A stretch of 64,000 nucleotides of DNA from Chelativorans alearensis (GCF_010993735.1 NZ_WQNI01000005.1:188501-252500), one strand, 5' to 3'; numbered from the stretch's first letter, positions 10,384 to 19,610 are shown. Notes: generated from the sequence alone by a model not told the origin. Made by a program: numbers and translations.

Positions 10384-11553
10384 ATGCCGATGCCCCTTCG
10401 CGCCCCCACCCGCCCAATCGCGCTCTTCCGCAACGACCTGCAAGGCGAGGTGCTCTCCTTCGCCGCGCCGGAGGAAATCCTCCTGGTCCACGAGCCGGCC
10501 GAACTCCTCCCCGCGCTTGAACGGGCGGAAGCTGCGCGCCGCACCGGAAAATGGCTAGCCGGCTATATCTCCTACGAAGCAGGCTACGTGCTGGAGCCTG
10601 CGCTGGTGCCGTACCTGCCGGAGGAGATACGGCGCGCGCCGCTGTTGTGCCTGGGCGTCTTCGGTGCGCCGGAAGATATCGACGCGGCGGAGCAGCCCGC
10701 CACCGACATCCCCCCTCGCCTCTTCGCCCCGCGCGCCGCCTGGAGCTTTTCCGATTACGAAACGCGTTTCGCCCGCCTCCACCGCCATTTGCGCCACGGC
10801 GATTGCTATCAGGGCAACCTCACTTTCCCCGTCGCCGCCCGCTGGCAAGGCGAACCGCTGGCGCTCTTCGACGCACTGACCGCGCGCCAGCCCGTGCGCT
10901 ACGCCGCCTTCATCGATCTCGGCGGCCCGGTGGTGCTGTCGCGCTCGCCGGAGCTTTTTTTCGAGGTCTCGGCCGACGGTTGGATCGAAACCCTGCCCAT
11001 GAAGGGCACCATGGCACGCGGCAAGACGGCCGAGGAGGACGCCGCCCTCAAGGAAGCGCTGCGCAACGACCCGAAGAACCAGGCGGAAAACCGCATGATC
11101 GTCGACCTGTTGCGCAACGATATCTCGCGCATCACAGAGGTTGGCACGCTCGACGTCCCGGAGCTCTTCCATGTCGAGACCTACCCGACCGTGCACCAGA
11201 TGATCAGCCGCGTACGCGCCAGGCTCAGCCGAGGCGTGACCTTCGCCGACATCCTCTCCGCACTCTTCCCCTGCGGCTCCGTCACCGGTGCGCCGAAGAT
11301 CAGCGCCATGAAGATCCTGCGTGAGCTGGAAGCCGCGCCGCGGGACGTCTATTGCGGCGCTGTCGGCTGGGCCGCGCCCGACGGGCGCATGCGCTTCAAT
11401 GTAGCCATCCGCACCATCTCCCTCTATCCGGGCGGCGAGGCCGTCTTCAACGTGGGCGGCGGCGTGGTCTTCGATTCCACGGCCCGGGAGGAGTACGCCG
11501 AATGCCTCCTGAAGGCCGGTTTCGCCACGGGTGAGGTGCCCGCCTCCGCTTGA
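10384..11553 (+). CDS. pabB: Aminodeoxychorismate synthase component I
   Basis: Chorismate-binding enzyme that, with a glutamine amidotransferase partner, makes 4-amino-4-deoxychorismate for p-aminobenzoate and folate synthesis. It is 389 residues, the short PabB form lacking a fused lyase. Family motifs are PMKGTMARG (around residue 205; PabB-type PIKGT rather than the TrpE sequence), the ENRMIVDLLRND helix, and the chorismate-site segment CGSVTGAPKISAMKI near residues 297-311. No pabA or pabC is visible in the window. A short run of 15 bases separates it from pepF. Confidence 0.92.
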   Translation: MPMPLRAPTRPIALFRNDLQGEVLSFAAPEEILLVHEPAELLPALERAEAARRTGKWLAGYISYEAGYVLEPALVPYLPEEIRRAPLLCLGVFGAPEDIDAAEQPATDIPPRLFAPRAAWSFSDYETRFARLHRHLRHGDCYQGNLTFPVAARWQGEPLALFDALTARQPVRYAAFIDLGGPVVLSRSPELFFEVSADGWIETLPMKGTMARGKTAEEDAALKEALRNDPKNQAENRMIVDLLRNDISRITEVGTLDVPELFHVETYPTVHQMISRVRARLSRGVTFADILSALFPCGSVTGAPKISAMKILRELEAAPRDVYCGAVGWAAPDGRMRFNVAIRTISLYPGGEAVFNVGGGVVFDSTAREEYAECLLKAGFATGEVPASA

Positions 11554-11643
11554 GCCGCCGGCGCTTTCTCCCTTTATTGTGACGCCGTTCTGTGTTTTGA
11601 CCGTAGGCCTTCACGCACGCCCAACGAGGAGAACCCCCCTGAA

Positions 11644-13089
11644 ATGGCTAACAAAGACTGGCCCATTCACGGTGAGATCACCGGCCCTGTCGTCATGATC
11701 GGCTTCGGCTCGATCGGCCGTGGAACGCTGCCCCTCATCGAACGCCATTTCAACTTCGACAAATCACGCATGGTGGTCATCGACCCGGTCGACACCGACC
11801 GCAAGCTGCTCGACGAGCGCGGCATCAAGTTCGTGAAGGAAGCCGTGACCCCGGCAAACTACGAGGCATTCCTCACCCCGCTTCTCACCGAAGGCGAGGG
11901 CCAGGGCTTCTGCGTCAACCTCTCCGTCGACACCTCCTCGCTCGACCTCATGAAGCTCTGCCGCAAGCTCGGCGTGCTTTATATCGACACCGTGGTGGAG
12001 CCGTGGTTGGGCTTCTACTTCGACCCAACCGCCGACAATGCATCGCGTACCAATTATGCCCTGCGCGAAACCGTGCGCCAGGAAAAGCTGAAGAACCCCG
12101 GTGGCACCACCGCCGTCTCCTGCTGCGGCGCTAATCCGGGCATGGTCTCCTGGTTCGTCAAGAAGGGGCTCGTCAATCTGGCGAGGGATATGAAGCTCGA
12201 TTTCGAGGAGCCCGGCCCGGACGACCGTGAAGGCTGGGCCGCGCTCATGAAAAAGGCCGGCGTCAAGGGCATCCACATCGCCGAGCGCGACACTCAGCGC
12301 GCCAGGAACCCCAAGCCCATGGACGTTTTCTGGAACACCTGGTCCGTCGAGGGCTTCGTCTCGGAAGGCATGCAGCCGGCCGAACTTGGCTGGGGCACGC
12401 ACGAGAAGTGGAAGCCGGAGAACGCGCGCGAACAGAAGGAGGGGTGCAAGGCGGCGATTTTCCTGGAACAGCCGGGGGCGAATACCCGCGTGCGCACCTG
12501 GTGCCCGACGCCCGGATCCCAATACGGCTTCCTCGTCACCCACAACGAGTCCGTCTCGATCGCCGACTACTTCACCCTGCGCGAAGGCAGCGGCGAGGTC
12601 ACCTATCGCCCCACCTGCCACTACGCCTACCACCCCTGTAACGACGCGGTGCTGTCGCTGCACGAGATGTTCGGCGCCGCCGGCAAGCCGCAGCCGGTCC
12701 AGCACGTGCTCGACGAGAACGAGCTGGTCGACGGCATCGACGAACTGGGCGTGCTTATCTATGGCCACGACAAGAACGCCTACTGGTACGGCTCGCAGCT
12801 CTCGCTGGGGGAGACGCGCGAGATCGCCCCCTACCAGAATGCGACCGGCCTTCAGGTGACCTCCGCCGTATTGGCCGGCATGGTGTGGGCGCTGGAAAAC
12901 CCGGAGGCCGGCATCGTCGAGACCGACGAGATGGACTACCGGCGCTGCCTCGAAATCCAGCTTCCGTATCTCGGACCGGTGAAAGGCTATTACACCGACT
13001 GGACGCCGATCGACGATCGGCCGGGCCTTTTCCCCGAGGACATCGACAAGGAGGACCCATGGCAATTCCGCAACATCTTGGTGCGTTAG
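11644..13089 (+). CDS. hss: Homospermidine synthase
   Basis: An NAD-dependent enzyme of the saccharopine-dehydrogenase-like superfamily that condenses two putrescines into sym-homospermidine, the characteristic long polyamine of many rhizobia. The length of 481 residues matches bacterial HSS. The N-terminal Rossmann fold shows VVMIGFGSIGRGTLPLIERH at about residues 16-35, and the central region CCGANPGMVSWFVKKGL is strongly conserved in this family. ATG 11644 follows GAGGAGAAC. It appears to be a single-gene unit; the short gap from pabB (90 bases) shows no clear promoter. Confidence 0.95.
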   Translation: MANKDWPIHGEITGPVVMIGFGSIGRGTLPLIERHFNFDKSRMVVIDPVDTDRKLLDERGIKFVKEAVTPANYEAFLTPLLTEGEGQGFCVNLSVDTSSLDLMKLCRKLGVLYIDTVVEPWLGFYFDPTADNASRTNYALRETVRQEKLKNPGGTTAVSCCGANPGMVSWFVKKGLVNLARDMKLDFEEPGPDDREGWAALMKKAGVKGIHIAERDTQRARNPKPMDVFWNTWSVEGFVSEGMQPAELGWGTHEKWKPENAREQKEGCKAAIFLEQPGANTRVRTWCPTPGSQYGFLVTHNESVSIADYFTLREGSGEVTYRPTCHYAYHPCNDAVLSLHEMFGAAGKPQPVQHVLDENELVDGIDELGVLIYGHDKNAYWYGSQLSLGETREIAPYQNATGLQVTSAVLAGMVWALENPEAGIVETDEMDYRRCLEIQLPYLGPVKGYYTDWTPIDDRPGLFPEDIDKEDPWQFRNILVR

Positions 13090-13169
13090 CGCACCGTGCG
13101 GCGACTTTCGCTTGCCTTTTCACCGAAAGACTGGCGAAAAAGCCAGTTCCCTTACATGAGGAGGCCGTC

Positions 13170-13556
13170 ATGGTCACATTTCAAAAATCTGTTTCCTGCG
13201 CGGCCCTTGCGTCCATGCTGGCCGTTTCCGGCTGTGCGATGGTCGGTTCCGGTGGGACCCCCGCTCCGATACGGCAGAGCGGCGTGGAGGGACAATGGAT
13301 GGGCGCCGAGGGGATCATGTCCAGCTTCAGAGGGGGCGCCTTCGAGACCCGAGCGGCCGACACCGGGGAAGTCCTTGCCACCGGGAGCTACCAGGAGCAG
13401 CCCGGCGGTATGGTGCAGATATCGGTGCAGTCGCGAGTCCGCGAGCCGCAGACCGTCAACTGCCTGCAGGTCGGCGTCGCCTCCGGCGGCCGCTTCAACC
13501 AGATGAACTGCACGAGCTCGGCAGGGCAGAACTTCGTTCTGACCCGGGCGGGCTGA
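13170..13556 (+). CDS. omp10: Outer membrane lipoprotein Omp10 family
   Basis: A small lipoprotein of 128 residues with a signal peptide and lipobox LAVSGC, putting the lipidated Cys at residue 22. The mature part matches the Brucella Omp10 pattern: GVEGQWMGAEGIMSSF, GGAFETRAADT, and the C-terminal NCTSSAGQNFVLTR. Omp10 is a surface-exposed outer-membrane lipoprotein in Brucella; its molecular role is not well defined. ATG 13170 is preceded by GAGGAGG. A longer in-frame reading upstream overlaps hss and is rejected. Confidence 0.9.
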   Translation: MVTFQKSVSCAALASMLAVSGCAMVGSGGTPAPIRQSGVEGQWMGAEGIMSSFRGGAFETRAADTGEVLATGSYQEQPGGMVQISVQSRVREPQTVNCLQVGVASGGRFNQMNCTSSAGQNFVLTRAG

Positions 13557-13563
13557 CCTCTCC

Positions 13564-13671
13564 TAGACCGGTTCATCGTTTCACGGAATCAATGAACTGG
13601 TCTAACTCTTTGTTTGTCGCAATTCCGGACGGAAAACCGGTTTCCACTTTTCCTGGAATTGCTCCAGGAGA
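13564..13671. repeat. Composite palindromic repeat (Rhizobiales type)
   Basis: There are two adjacent inverted repeats. The first is AGACCGGTTCAT with ATGAACTGGTCT (one mismatch). The second is AATTCC with GGAATT, flanking GGACGGAAAACCGGTTTCC, a sequence common in Mesorhizobium-like intergenic repeats. It sits directly after omp10 and just before the metallopeptidase gene. A related element (GCATGATCCCGAAAA type) occurs at 55280-55380. Likely a dispersed repeat that can also act as a transcript 3' hairpin. Confidence 0.7.
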
Positions 13672-13697
13672 TCGCTACCGGCGGCGGAGGTGGCCGG

Positions 13698-14375
13698 ATG
13701 ATAGGCTTTGCTGCTCTTGCCATCCTCGCCATCGTCGTACTGCCGCAGCTCTGGGTGCGCCATACACTTTCCCGCCACGCCGCCGACCGGCCGGACCTGC
13801 CCGGCACCGGCGGCGAATTGGCCCGCCACCTTCTCGACCGTTTCGGCCTGGCGCATGTGACCGTCGAGACCACCGATGCCGGCGACCACTACGACCCTCA
13901 AGGCAAGGCCGTCCGCCTGCTGCCACAGCACCATTCGGGGCGTTCGCTGTCGGCGGTGGCGATCGCCGCGCACGAGGTCTCGCATGCCATCCAGGACGCG
14001 CGTGGCGAAAGGCTGCTGGCGATGCGGCAGGTGCTGGCTCGTATGGCGCAGGCCACGGACCGGCTGGCCGGCATCTTCTTCGTCGCCGCGCCTGTCCTGG
14101 CGGTCCTTGCGCGCACGCCGATGGCCATGCTGGCGCTGGTCGCCGTCGGCATCGGGCTCCTGTCGGTCCGCGTCATCGTCAACCTCGTCACGCTGCCGGT
14201 CGAATTCGACGCCAGCTTCGCCAAGGCGCTGCCGATCCTCGATGAGGGCGAGTACGTCGTCGCCGCCGACATGCCAGCCGTGCGCTCCGTCCTGCGCGCC
14301 GCCGCCTTCACCTACCTCGCCGGCGCGCTGATTTCGCTCGTCAACCTTGCGCGCTGGATCAGGCTCCTGCGATAA
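13698..14375 (+). CDS. Membrane zinc metallopeptidase, YugP family
   Basis: An integral-membrane neutral Zn peptidase of 225 residues, close to the family norm. It begins with a membrane segment (FAALAILAIVVLPQLWV), carries the metal motif HEVSH at residues 92-96 followed by AIQD, and has further hydrophobic segments at about 118-150 and 205-220. The EFDASFAKALPIL stretch is typical of the family and supplies the third metal-ligand region. ATG 13698 has GGAGGTGG just upstream; an in-frame start at 13614 would lie inside the upstream repeat. Substrates are unknown. The next gene follows 21 bases later. Confidence 0.88.
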   Translation: MIGFAALAILAIVVLPQLWVRHTLSRHAADRPDLPGTGGELARHLLDRFGLAHVTVETTDAGDHYDPQGKAVRLLPQHHSGRSLSAVAIAAHEVSHAIQDARGERLLAMRQVLARMAQATDRLAGIFFVAAPVLAVLARTPMAMLALVAVGIGLLSVRVIVNLVTLPVEFDASFAKALPILDEGEYVVAADMPAVRSVLRAAAFTYLAGALISLVNLARWIRLLR

Positions 14376-14396
14376 GGGGCGCAAAGGGAGGAGTTC

Positions 14397-15650
14397 ATGG
14401 GCGCGCATTTCGACAGCCTCGAGACCCGCGATCCGCAGCAGCGCGAGGCGGAGCTCTTCGCCCGGCTGCCGGCATTCCTGGCGGACGCCATGGAGAAGGC
14501 GCCTGGCCTGCGCCGCTGGCTCGGCGGCATCGCGCCGGAAGACATCCGCACGCGCCGCGACCTTGCCGGCCTGCCCGTCTTGCGCAAGGCCGAGCTCCTG
14601 AAGCGCCAGCGCGAGGAGCCGCCTTTCGGCGGTTTTGCGGCGGCCGACGCGTTGAAAGGCACGCGCGTCTTCATGTCCCCCGGCCCCATCTGGGAGCCGC
14701 AGGCGCCGGGCGCCGATCCCTGGCAGGCCGCCCGCGCCTTCTTCGCCGCTGGCGTGCGGCCCGGCGACATCGTCCATAACGCCTTCGCCTATCACATGAC
14801 GCCGGGCGGCTTCGTGCTCGACGAGGGCGCACGCGCCTTCGGCTGCACCGTCTTTCCCGCCGGCACCGGCAATACGGACGGCCAAGTGGAGGCGGCAAGC
14901 GCGCTCAAACCCCAGGTTTATTGCGGCACGCCGGATTTCCTGAAGGTCATGCTCGACCGGGCGGCGGAAGCGGACAAAGATCTTTCCTCCTTCCGCCTCG
15001 GCCTCGTCTCCGGCGGCGCGCTCTTCCCCTCGCTGCGGGCGGAATACGCGGAACGCGGCGTCCGCGTATTCCAATGCTACGCCACGGCGGAGTTCGGCGT
15101 CATCGCCTACGAGGCGGCGGATACGGAAGGCGACCCGCTGCCCGGCATGGTGGTGAATGAGAACCTGATCGTCGAGATCGTCCGCCCCGGCACCGACGAG
15201 CCGGTGGAGGACGGCGAAGTGGGCGAGGTGGTCGTCACCAGCTTCAACCCCGCCTATCCGCTGGTGCGGCTCGGCACCGGCGACCTCTCCTCCGTTCTGC
15301 CGGGGGTGAGCCCCTGCGGGCGCACCAACATGCGGATTACGGGCTGGAAGGGCCGCGCCGACCAGCGCACAAAGGTCAAGGGCATGTTCGTCGACCCCGA
15401 GCAGGTGGCAGAGTTGATGAAACGCCACCTCGAGCTTTCGCGGGCGCGCCTGGTGGTGAGGCGGCAAGGCTCGGCTGACGTCATGGCCTTGCACGTGGAG
15501 CCGGCTAGCGGGGCATCGGTCGACACCGAGGCCGTCGCCGCTTCCCTGCGCGAGATCACCAAGCTCGGCGGAACGGTGGAAGTCGCCGCTCCGGGATCGC
15601 TCCCCAACGACGGCAAGGTGATCGCCGACGAACGGGACTACGCCGGCTAA
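14397..15650 (+). CDS. PaaK-like phenylacetate-CoA ligase family protein
   Basis: A predicted AMP-forming acyl-CoA ligase (adenylate-forming superfamily); 417 residues, similar to PaaK. Visible features are the SGGALFPSLRAEY segment, the QCYATAEFGVIAYE adenylate-binding motif, the hinge region RLGTGDLSSVL, and a C-terminal small domain with GWKGRADQRTKVKGMFVDPE and an NDGKVIADER tail. The usual Ser/Thr/Gly-rich P-loop appears weak (SPGPIWEP). No phenylacetate catabolic genes are nearby, so the acid substrate is unknown. The gene closely follows the metallopeptidase and may be cotranscribed with it. Confidence 0.8.
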   Translation: MGAHFDSLETRDPQQREAELFARLPAFLADAMEKAPGLRRWLGGIAPEDIRTRRDLAGLPVLRKAELLKRQREEPPFGGFAAADALKGTRVFMSPGPIWEPQAPGADPWQAARAFFAAGVRPGDIVHNAFAYHMTPGGFVLDEGARAFGCTVFPAGTGNTDGQVEAASALKPQVYCGTPDFLKVMLDRAAEADKDLSSFRLGLVSGGALFPSLRAEYAERGVRVFQCYATAEFGVIAYEAADTEGDPLPGMVVNENLIVEIVRPGTDEPVEDGEVGEVVVTSFNPAYPLVRLGTGDLSSVLPGVSPCGRTNMRITGWKGRADQRTKVKGMFVDPEQVAELMKRHLELSRARLVVRRQGSADVMALHVEPASGASVDTEAVAASLREITKLGGTVEVAAPGSLPNDGKVIADERDYAG

Positions 15651-15659
15651 CCGTTGCCC

Positions 15660-15832
15660 CTCCCTCTTGTGGTCCTGCCGGACATTTCCCCCATACGGAG
15701 GGGGAGCGAGATTGGCCGTCACAGTGATTTTCGCCAACCATCAGCGTTGCAGAACCGGGGCCGGAGCAAGCGGCTAGCGCAATCTCCCCCGTGTGGGGAG
15801 ATGTCGGCAAGACAGAGGGGGGCGCGAAGGGG
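15660..15832. repeat. Dispersed intergenic repeat, copy A
   Basis: CCCCC/GGGGG-rich terminal palindromes (ATTTCCCCCATACGGAGGGG on the left, AATCTCCCCCGTGTGGGGAG on the right) flank a core containing GGCCGTCACAGTGATTTTCG, CGTTGCAG and CCGGAGCAAGCGGCTA. The same architecture and core recur at 59337-59500. The remaining 175 bases up to the 5'-nucleotidase gene hold a partial third palindrome (CCACCCCCGCCGAGGGAGCG, about 15867-15886, followed by AGGTGGC) and no coding sequence. Confidence 0.8.
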
Positions 15833-16007
15833 GCGGCTGTCCGAAGGAACTCCTTCAAACGCGCGCCACCCCCGCCGAGGGAGCGAGGTGGCAATGTTTT
15901 TCTTGCGTCGCCCTGGAGGCGGTGGGAACATGTTCTCAATACGTTACGAAACCGACATGGTGCGGCGGTAGAGCGGGACAATCTGGGAGCCACTCGGGAG
16001 TACGATC

Positions 16008-17972
16008 ATGAGAAAATTTGCAGTCCTGGCCTTGAGCACGTCGGCCCTGGCGCTGTCGGCGGCGCCGTCGTTTGCCGACTACACACTCAATATCCTGCAC
16101 ATCAACGACTGGCACAGCCGCATCGAGCCCATCAACAAATACGATTCGACCTGCTCGGCCGAGGACGATGCCGCCGGCGAGTGCTTCGGCGGCGCGGCGC
16201 GGCTTGTCACCGCGGTGGGCGACCGGCGCGCAGCGCTCGATGGCGAGAACGTGCTGTTCCTGAATGCCGGCGACAACTTCCAGGGCTCGCTCTTCTACAC
16301 CACCTACAAGGGCGAGGTGGAGGCCGAGTTCCTGAACCTCATGGAGACCGACGCCATGGTGGTCGGCAACCACGAATTCGACGACGGCGAGGACGGGCTG
16401 GCCGCCTTTCTGGGTAAGGTCGAGTTCCCCGTGCTCGGCTCCAACGTGAAGGCGACGGAGGCCTCCGCGCTCGGCGACCGGGTGCAGGAATATGTCGTGC
16501 TCGACGTCGGCGGCGAGAAGATCGGCATCGTCGGCGCGGTGGCCAACGACACCGCCGAACTTTCCTCGCCGGGCGAGAACGTCTCCATCATCGAGGACGT
16601 CGAGGGGATCACCGCGGCCGTCGAGGCGGTTGAGGCGGAAGGCGTGAACAAGATCATCGCGGTCACCCATGTCGGCTACCCGCGGGATCTCGCGGCCATC
16701 GCCAAGATACCGGGTGTGGACGTGGTGGTCGGCGGCCACACCAACACGCTTCTGTCCAACACCGTCGACGGCGCCGAAGGCCCGTATCCCACTTTTGTCG
16801 ACAACCCGGAAGGCTATCGGGTGCCGGTGGTCCAGGCCAACGCCTATTCCAAGTATCTGGGCGAACTGAACGTGGTCTTCGACGACGAGGGCACGGTGAG
16901 CGAAGCCACTGGCGACGTGCTTCTGATCGACGCGGCGATCGAGCCGGATCAGGAGGTGGCGGCGCGCGTTCAGGAGCTTGCCGGCCCCATCGAGGAATTG
17001 AAGACCACCGTCGTCTCCGAGACGGCCGCCCCCATCGACGGCAGCCGTGAGAACTGCCGGGCGCAGGAATGCGAGATGGGCAACCTGGTGACCGACGCCA
17101 TGCTGGCGCGCACCAAGGACCAGGGCGTTGCGTTCGCCATCACCAACGGCGGGGGCTTGCGCGCCTCCATCGACGCGGGCGAGGTGACCATGGGCGAGGT
17201 GCTGGAGGTGCTGCCCTTCCAGAACACGCTCGCCACCTTCCAGCTCAAGGGCGCGGATGTCGTCGCCTCGCTCGAAAGCGGCGTCAGCCAGCTCGAGGAA
17301 GGCGCCGGCCGCTTCCCGCAGGTCTCGGGCCTGCGCTACACGTTCGACCCGTCTGCCGAGGCCGGCAGCCGCATCACCTCGGTCGAGGTCGTGGACGGCG
17401 ACGATTGGGCGCCCATCGACCCCGACGCCACCTACACCATCGCCTCCAACAACTTCATGCGCGGCGGCGGCGACGGCTACGCCCTTTTCGCAGAAAATGC
17501 CGAGAACGCCTATGACTACGGGCCGGGGCTGGAACAGGTGGTGGCCGACTACCTGGCCGAGAACAAGCCCTACCAGCCCTATACGGATGGCCGCATCGCG
17601 CAAGCCAGTGCAGCGATGGCGGAGGACGAACCGGCCGAGATGGCGGGGGACGACGCCATGACGGAAGAGGGCGGCGAGATGGCCGCTTCCGAGGAACCGA
17701 TGGAGGAAACCGACGGCGAAGCCGCGATGGCCGAGCCGGAGGCCGAAACGGAAGGCGAGATGGCGGCCACGGAAGAACCCATGGACGCCACCGAGGACGC
17801 GGCCGCCATGGAAAATACCCATGTCATCATGCGCGGCGACACCTATTGGGACCTCGCGCGGAAGTTCTACGGCGACCCGGAGAAGTGGTCCATGCTGGCG
17901 GAGGCCAATCCGCAGTTCGGCGAGCGCGACCTCGTCGTCGGCGCCACGCTGAACGTGCCGCCGGCCGAATAG
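16008..17972 (+). CDS. Periplasmic 5'-nucleotidase / UshA-type metallophosphatase with C-terminal LysM domain
   Basis: A predicted exported nucleotidase hydrolysing nucleotides or nucleotide sugars; 654 residues. Signal peptide at 1-23. The metallophosphatase domain (about 25-300) has D34 and H36 in HINDWH, GDNFQG, VVGNHEFDDG and the GGHTN motif; the 5_nucleotid_C domain (about 320-510) has ITNGGGLRASI and ASNNFMRGGGDGY. A Met/Ala/Glu-rich acidic linker (about 535-603) leads to a LysM domain at 605-654 (MRGDTYWDLARKFYGDPEKW). The LysM suggests tethering to peptidoglycan. ATG 16008 gives a complete signal peptide. The linker with repeated EEPM units is unusual. Confidence 0.92.
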   Translation: MRKFAVLALSTSALALSAAPSFADYTLNILHINDWHSRIEPINKYDSTCSAEDDAAGECFGGAARLVTAVGDRRAALDGENVLFLNAGDNFQGSLFYTTYKGEVEAEFLNLMETDAMVVGNHEFDDGEDGLAAFLGKVEFPVLGSNVKATEASALGDRVQEYVVLDVGGEKIGIVGAVANDTAELSSPGENVSIIEDVEGITAAVEAVEAEGVNKIIAVTHVGYPRDLAAIAKIPGVDVVVGGHTNTLLSNTVDGAEGPYPTFVDNPEGYRVPVVQANAYSKYLGELNVVFDDEGTVSEATGDVLLIDAAIEPDQEVAARVQELAGPIEELKTTVVSETAAPIDGSRENCRAQECEMGNLVTDAMLARTKDQGVAFAITNGGGLRASIDAGEVTMGEVLEVLPFQNTLATFQLKGADVVASLESGVSQLEEGAGRFPQVSGLRYTFDPSAEAGSRITSVEVVDGDDWAPIDPDATYTIASNNFMRGGGDGYALFAENAENAYDYGPGLEQVVADYLAENKPYQPYTDGRIAQASAAMAEDEPAEMAGDDAMTEEGGEMAASEEPMEETDGEAAMAEPEAETEGEMAATEEPMDATEDAAAMENTHVIMRGDTYWDLARKFYGDPEKWSMLAEANPQFGERDLVVGATLNVPPAE

Positions 17973-18381
17973 CCTGCCGGATAGTGTCGGTGCCCAGCTT
18001 TCGGGCGGGGCAGTCGCATATGATTGATGCTGAAGGGAGCCCGGCGGATGCTGCGCGCTCACTCCCCTCTCTCTTGTGGCGAGGGGTGGAGGGCCAGGAA
18101 AGATGCTTTTGATGGCGCTTTGCGCCACCCCCCACCCCTAACCCCTCCCCTCAAGGGGGAGGGGAACGATGGTGTGCTCGACCTAGCTTCCCTCCCCTTT
18201 GAGGGGAGGGATTGAGGGTGGGGGTTCCGGCGAAGCTGGCAAAGATGAGCTGTATGCGATAGCCCTCACCCACCAGGGGCCGGGAAAGTCGCTTACGCGA
18301 TCGCCCCGCCGCCTGCGGCTACAGGTGACATTGCCCTTGCGGAAAACTTCGCTAGGGCTACCTCACTCGAGGGAGCACGCC
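17973..18381. repeat. Intergenic region with C/G-tract inverted repeat (core 18126-18226)
   Basis: The core has the left arm CCACCCCTAACCCCTCCCCT and, about 60 bases later, the inverted arm CCCTCCCCTTTGAGGGG leading into GGGATTGAGGGTGGGG. Each arm is itself a small palindrome (CCCCTCAAGGGGGAGGGG). A degenerate relative (CACTCCCCTCTCTCTTGTGG) lies at about 18060-18080. The same C/G-tract family occurs at 24267-24449. The remaining 150 bases before ferrochelatase contain no gene. Confidence 0.65.
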
Positions 18382-19458
18382 ATGACCACCGCCGCCAAGA
18401 CCGTCAAGAAAACCGCGAAGAAGCCCGCCGGGGCCAAAGGCCGAAAGCCCGCGGACAATCCGCCGGCGCATACCGCCAAGGTCGGTGTCCTGCTCGTCAA
18501 CCTCGGCACGCCCGACGGCACGGATTACTGGCCGATGCGCCGTTATCTGCGCGAGTTCCTGTCGGACAGGCGCGTCATCGAGTGGCCGCGCGCTGTCTGG
18601 TATCCGGTCCTCTACGGCATCGTGCTCAACACGCGGCCGAAGAAATCCGGCGCCGCCTATGCCAAGATCTGGAACCGCGAGCGCGATGAATCCCCGCTGC
18701 GCACCTTCACCCGCGCGCAAGGGAAGAAGCTGGGCGCGGCGCTGGCGGACCATGAGCATGTCGTCGTCGACTGGGCCATGCGCTACGGCAAGCCCTCCAT
18801 CGAGACGGTGATAAAGAGCCTGATGGAGCGCGGATGCGAGCGCATCGTCGCCTTCCCGCTCTACCCGCAATATTCGGCCTCCACCACGGCGACGGTGAAC
18901 GACAAGGTTTTCGAGGCGCTGACGAAGATGCGCTTTCAGCCGGCGCTCCGCACCGTGCCGGCCTATTATGACGAGCCGGTCTATATCGACGCGCTGGCGC
19001 GCTCCATCGAGCGCCATCTGGCCTCGCTCGATTTTACGCCGGAGGTGGTCGTCGCCTCCTATCACGGCATCCCGCAAAGCTATGCGCGGCGCGGCGACCC
19101 TTATGGCGAGCATTGCCAGGAGACCTCGCGCCTTCTGCGCCAGCGTCTCGGCTGGGGGGAGGAAAAGCTCCTCACCTGCTTCCAGTCGCGCTTCGGCCCG
19201 GAGGAATGGCTGCAGCCCTACACGGACAAGACGGTGGAAAGGCTGGCGCGCGAGGGCGTGAAGTCCATCGCCGTCTTCAACCCCGGCTTCGTCTCCGACT
19301 GCCTGGAGACGCTGGAAGAGATCGCTATCGGGGCGGGCGAGATCTTCCACGAGGCCGGCGGCGGGAACTTCACCCACATCCCATGCCTCAACGACAGCGA
19401 GGAGGGGATGGCGGTGATCGAGACACTGGTGCGGCGCGAGCTTTCGGGGTGGGTTTGA
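18382..19458 (+). CDS. hemH: Ferrochelatase
   Basis: The terminal enzyme of heme synthesis, inserting Fe2+ into protoporphyrin IX; 358 residues. Motifs are KVGVLLVNLGTPDGTDYWPM near the N-terminus, RYGKPSIETVI, the FPLYPQYSASTTA metal/porphyrin region, the catalytic His in VVASYHGIPQSYARRGDPY, and the C-terminal Glu-bearing segment SDCLETLEEIAI. A Lys/Ala-rich N-terminal extension of about 30 residues precedes the core, a feature of several rhizobial HemH proteins. ATG 18382 was chosen because upstream codons lie in a repeat. Confidence 0.96.
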   Translation: MTTAAKTVKKTAKKPAGAKGRKPADNPPAHTAKVGVLLVNLGTPDGTDYWPMRRYLREFLSDRRVIEWPRAVWYPVLYGIVLNTRPKKSGAAYAKIWNRERDESPLRTFTRAQGKKLGAALADHEHVVVDWAMRYGKPSIETVIKSLMERGCERIVAFPLYPQYSASTTATVNDKVFEALTKMRFQPALRTVPAYYDEPVYIDALARSIERHLASLDFTPEVVVASYHGIPQSYARRGDPYGEHCQETSRLLRQRLGWGEEKLLTCFQSRFGPEEWLQPYTDKTVERLAREGVKSIAVFNPGFVSDCLETLEEIAIGAGEIFHEAGGGNFTHIPCLNDSEEGMAVIETLVRRELSGWV

Positions 19459-19610
19459 GGCGGGCTGCCGGGCGGCTCTTTGCTGGCATTTCGCCTGCTA
19501 GCCGTGGGACAACCTGTCGAGACCAGCTAGCCGCCGCGTTACACTCCTGCCATAATTCATGAGATAGTGCTGCGGCTTTCAGGCAACCTTCACCTCGGGG
19601 GAAACATATA

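Noticed and set aside
13602-15737. A 711-codon open frame on the minus strand
   Set aside because: Antisense to the Zn protease and PaaK-like genes, both supported by motifs; shadow composition.
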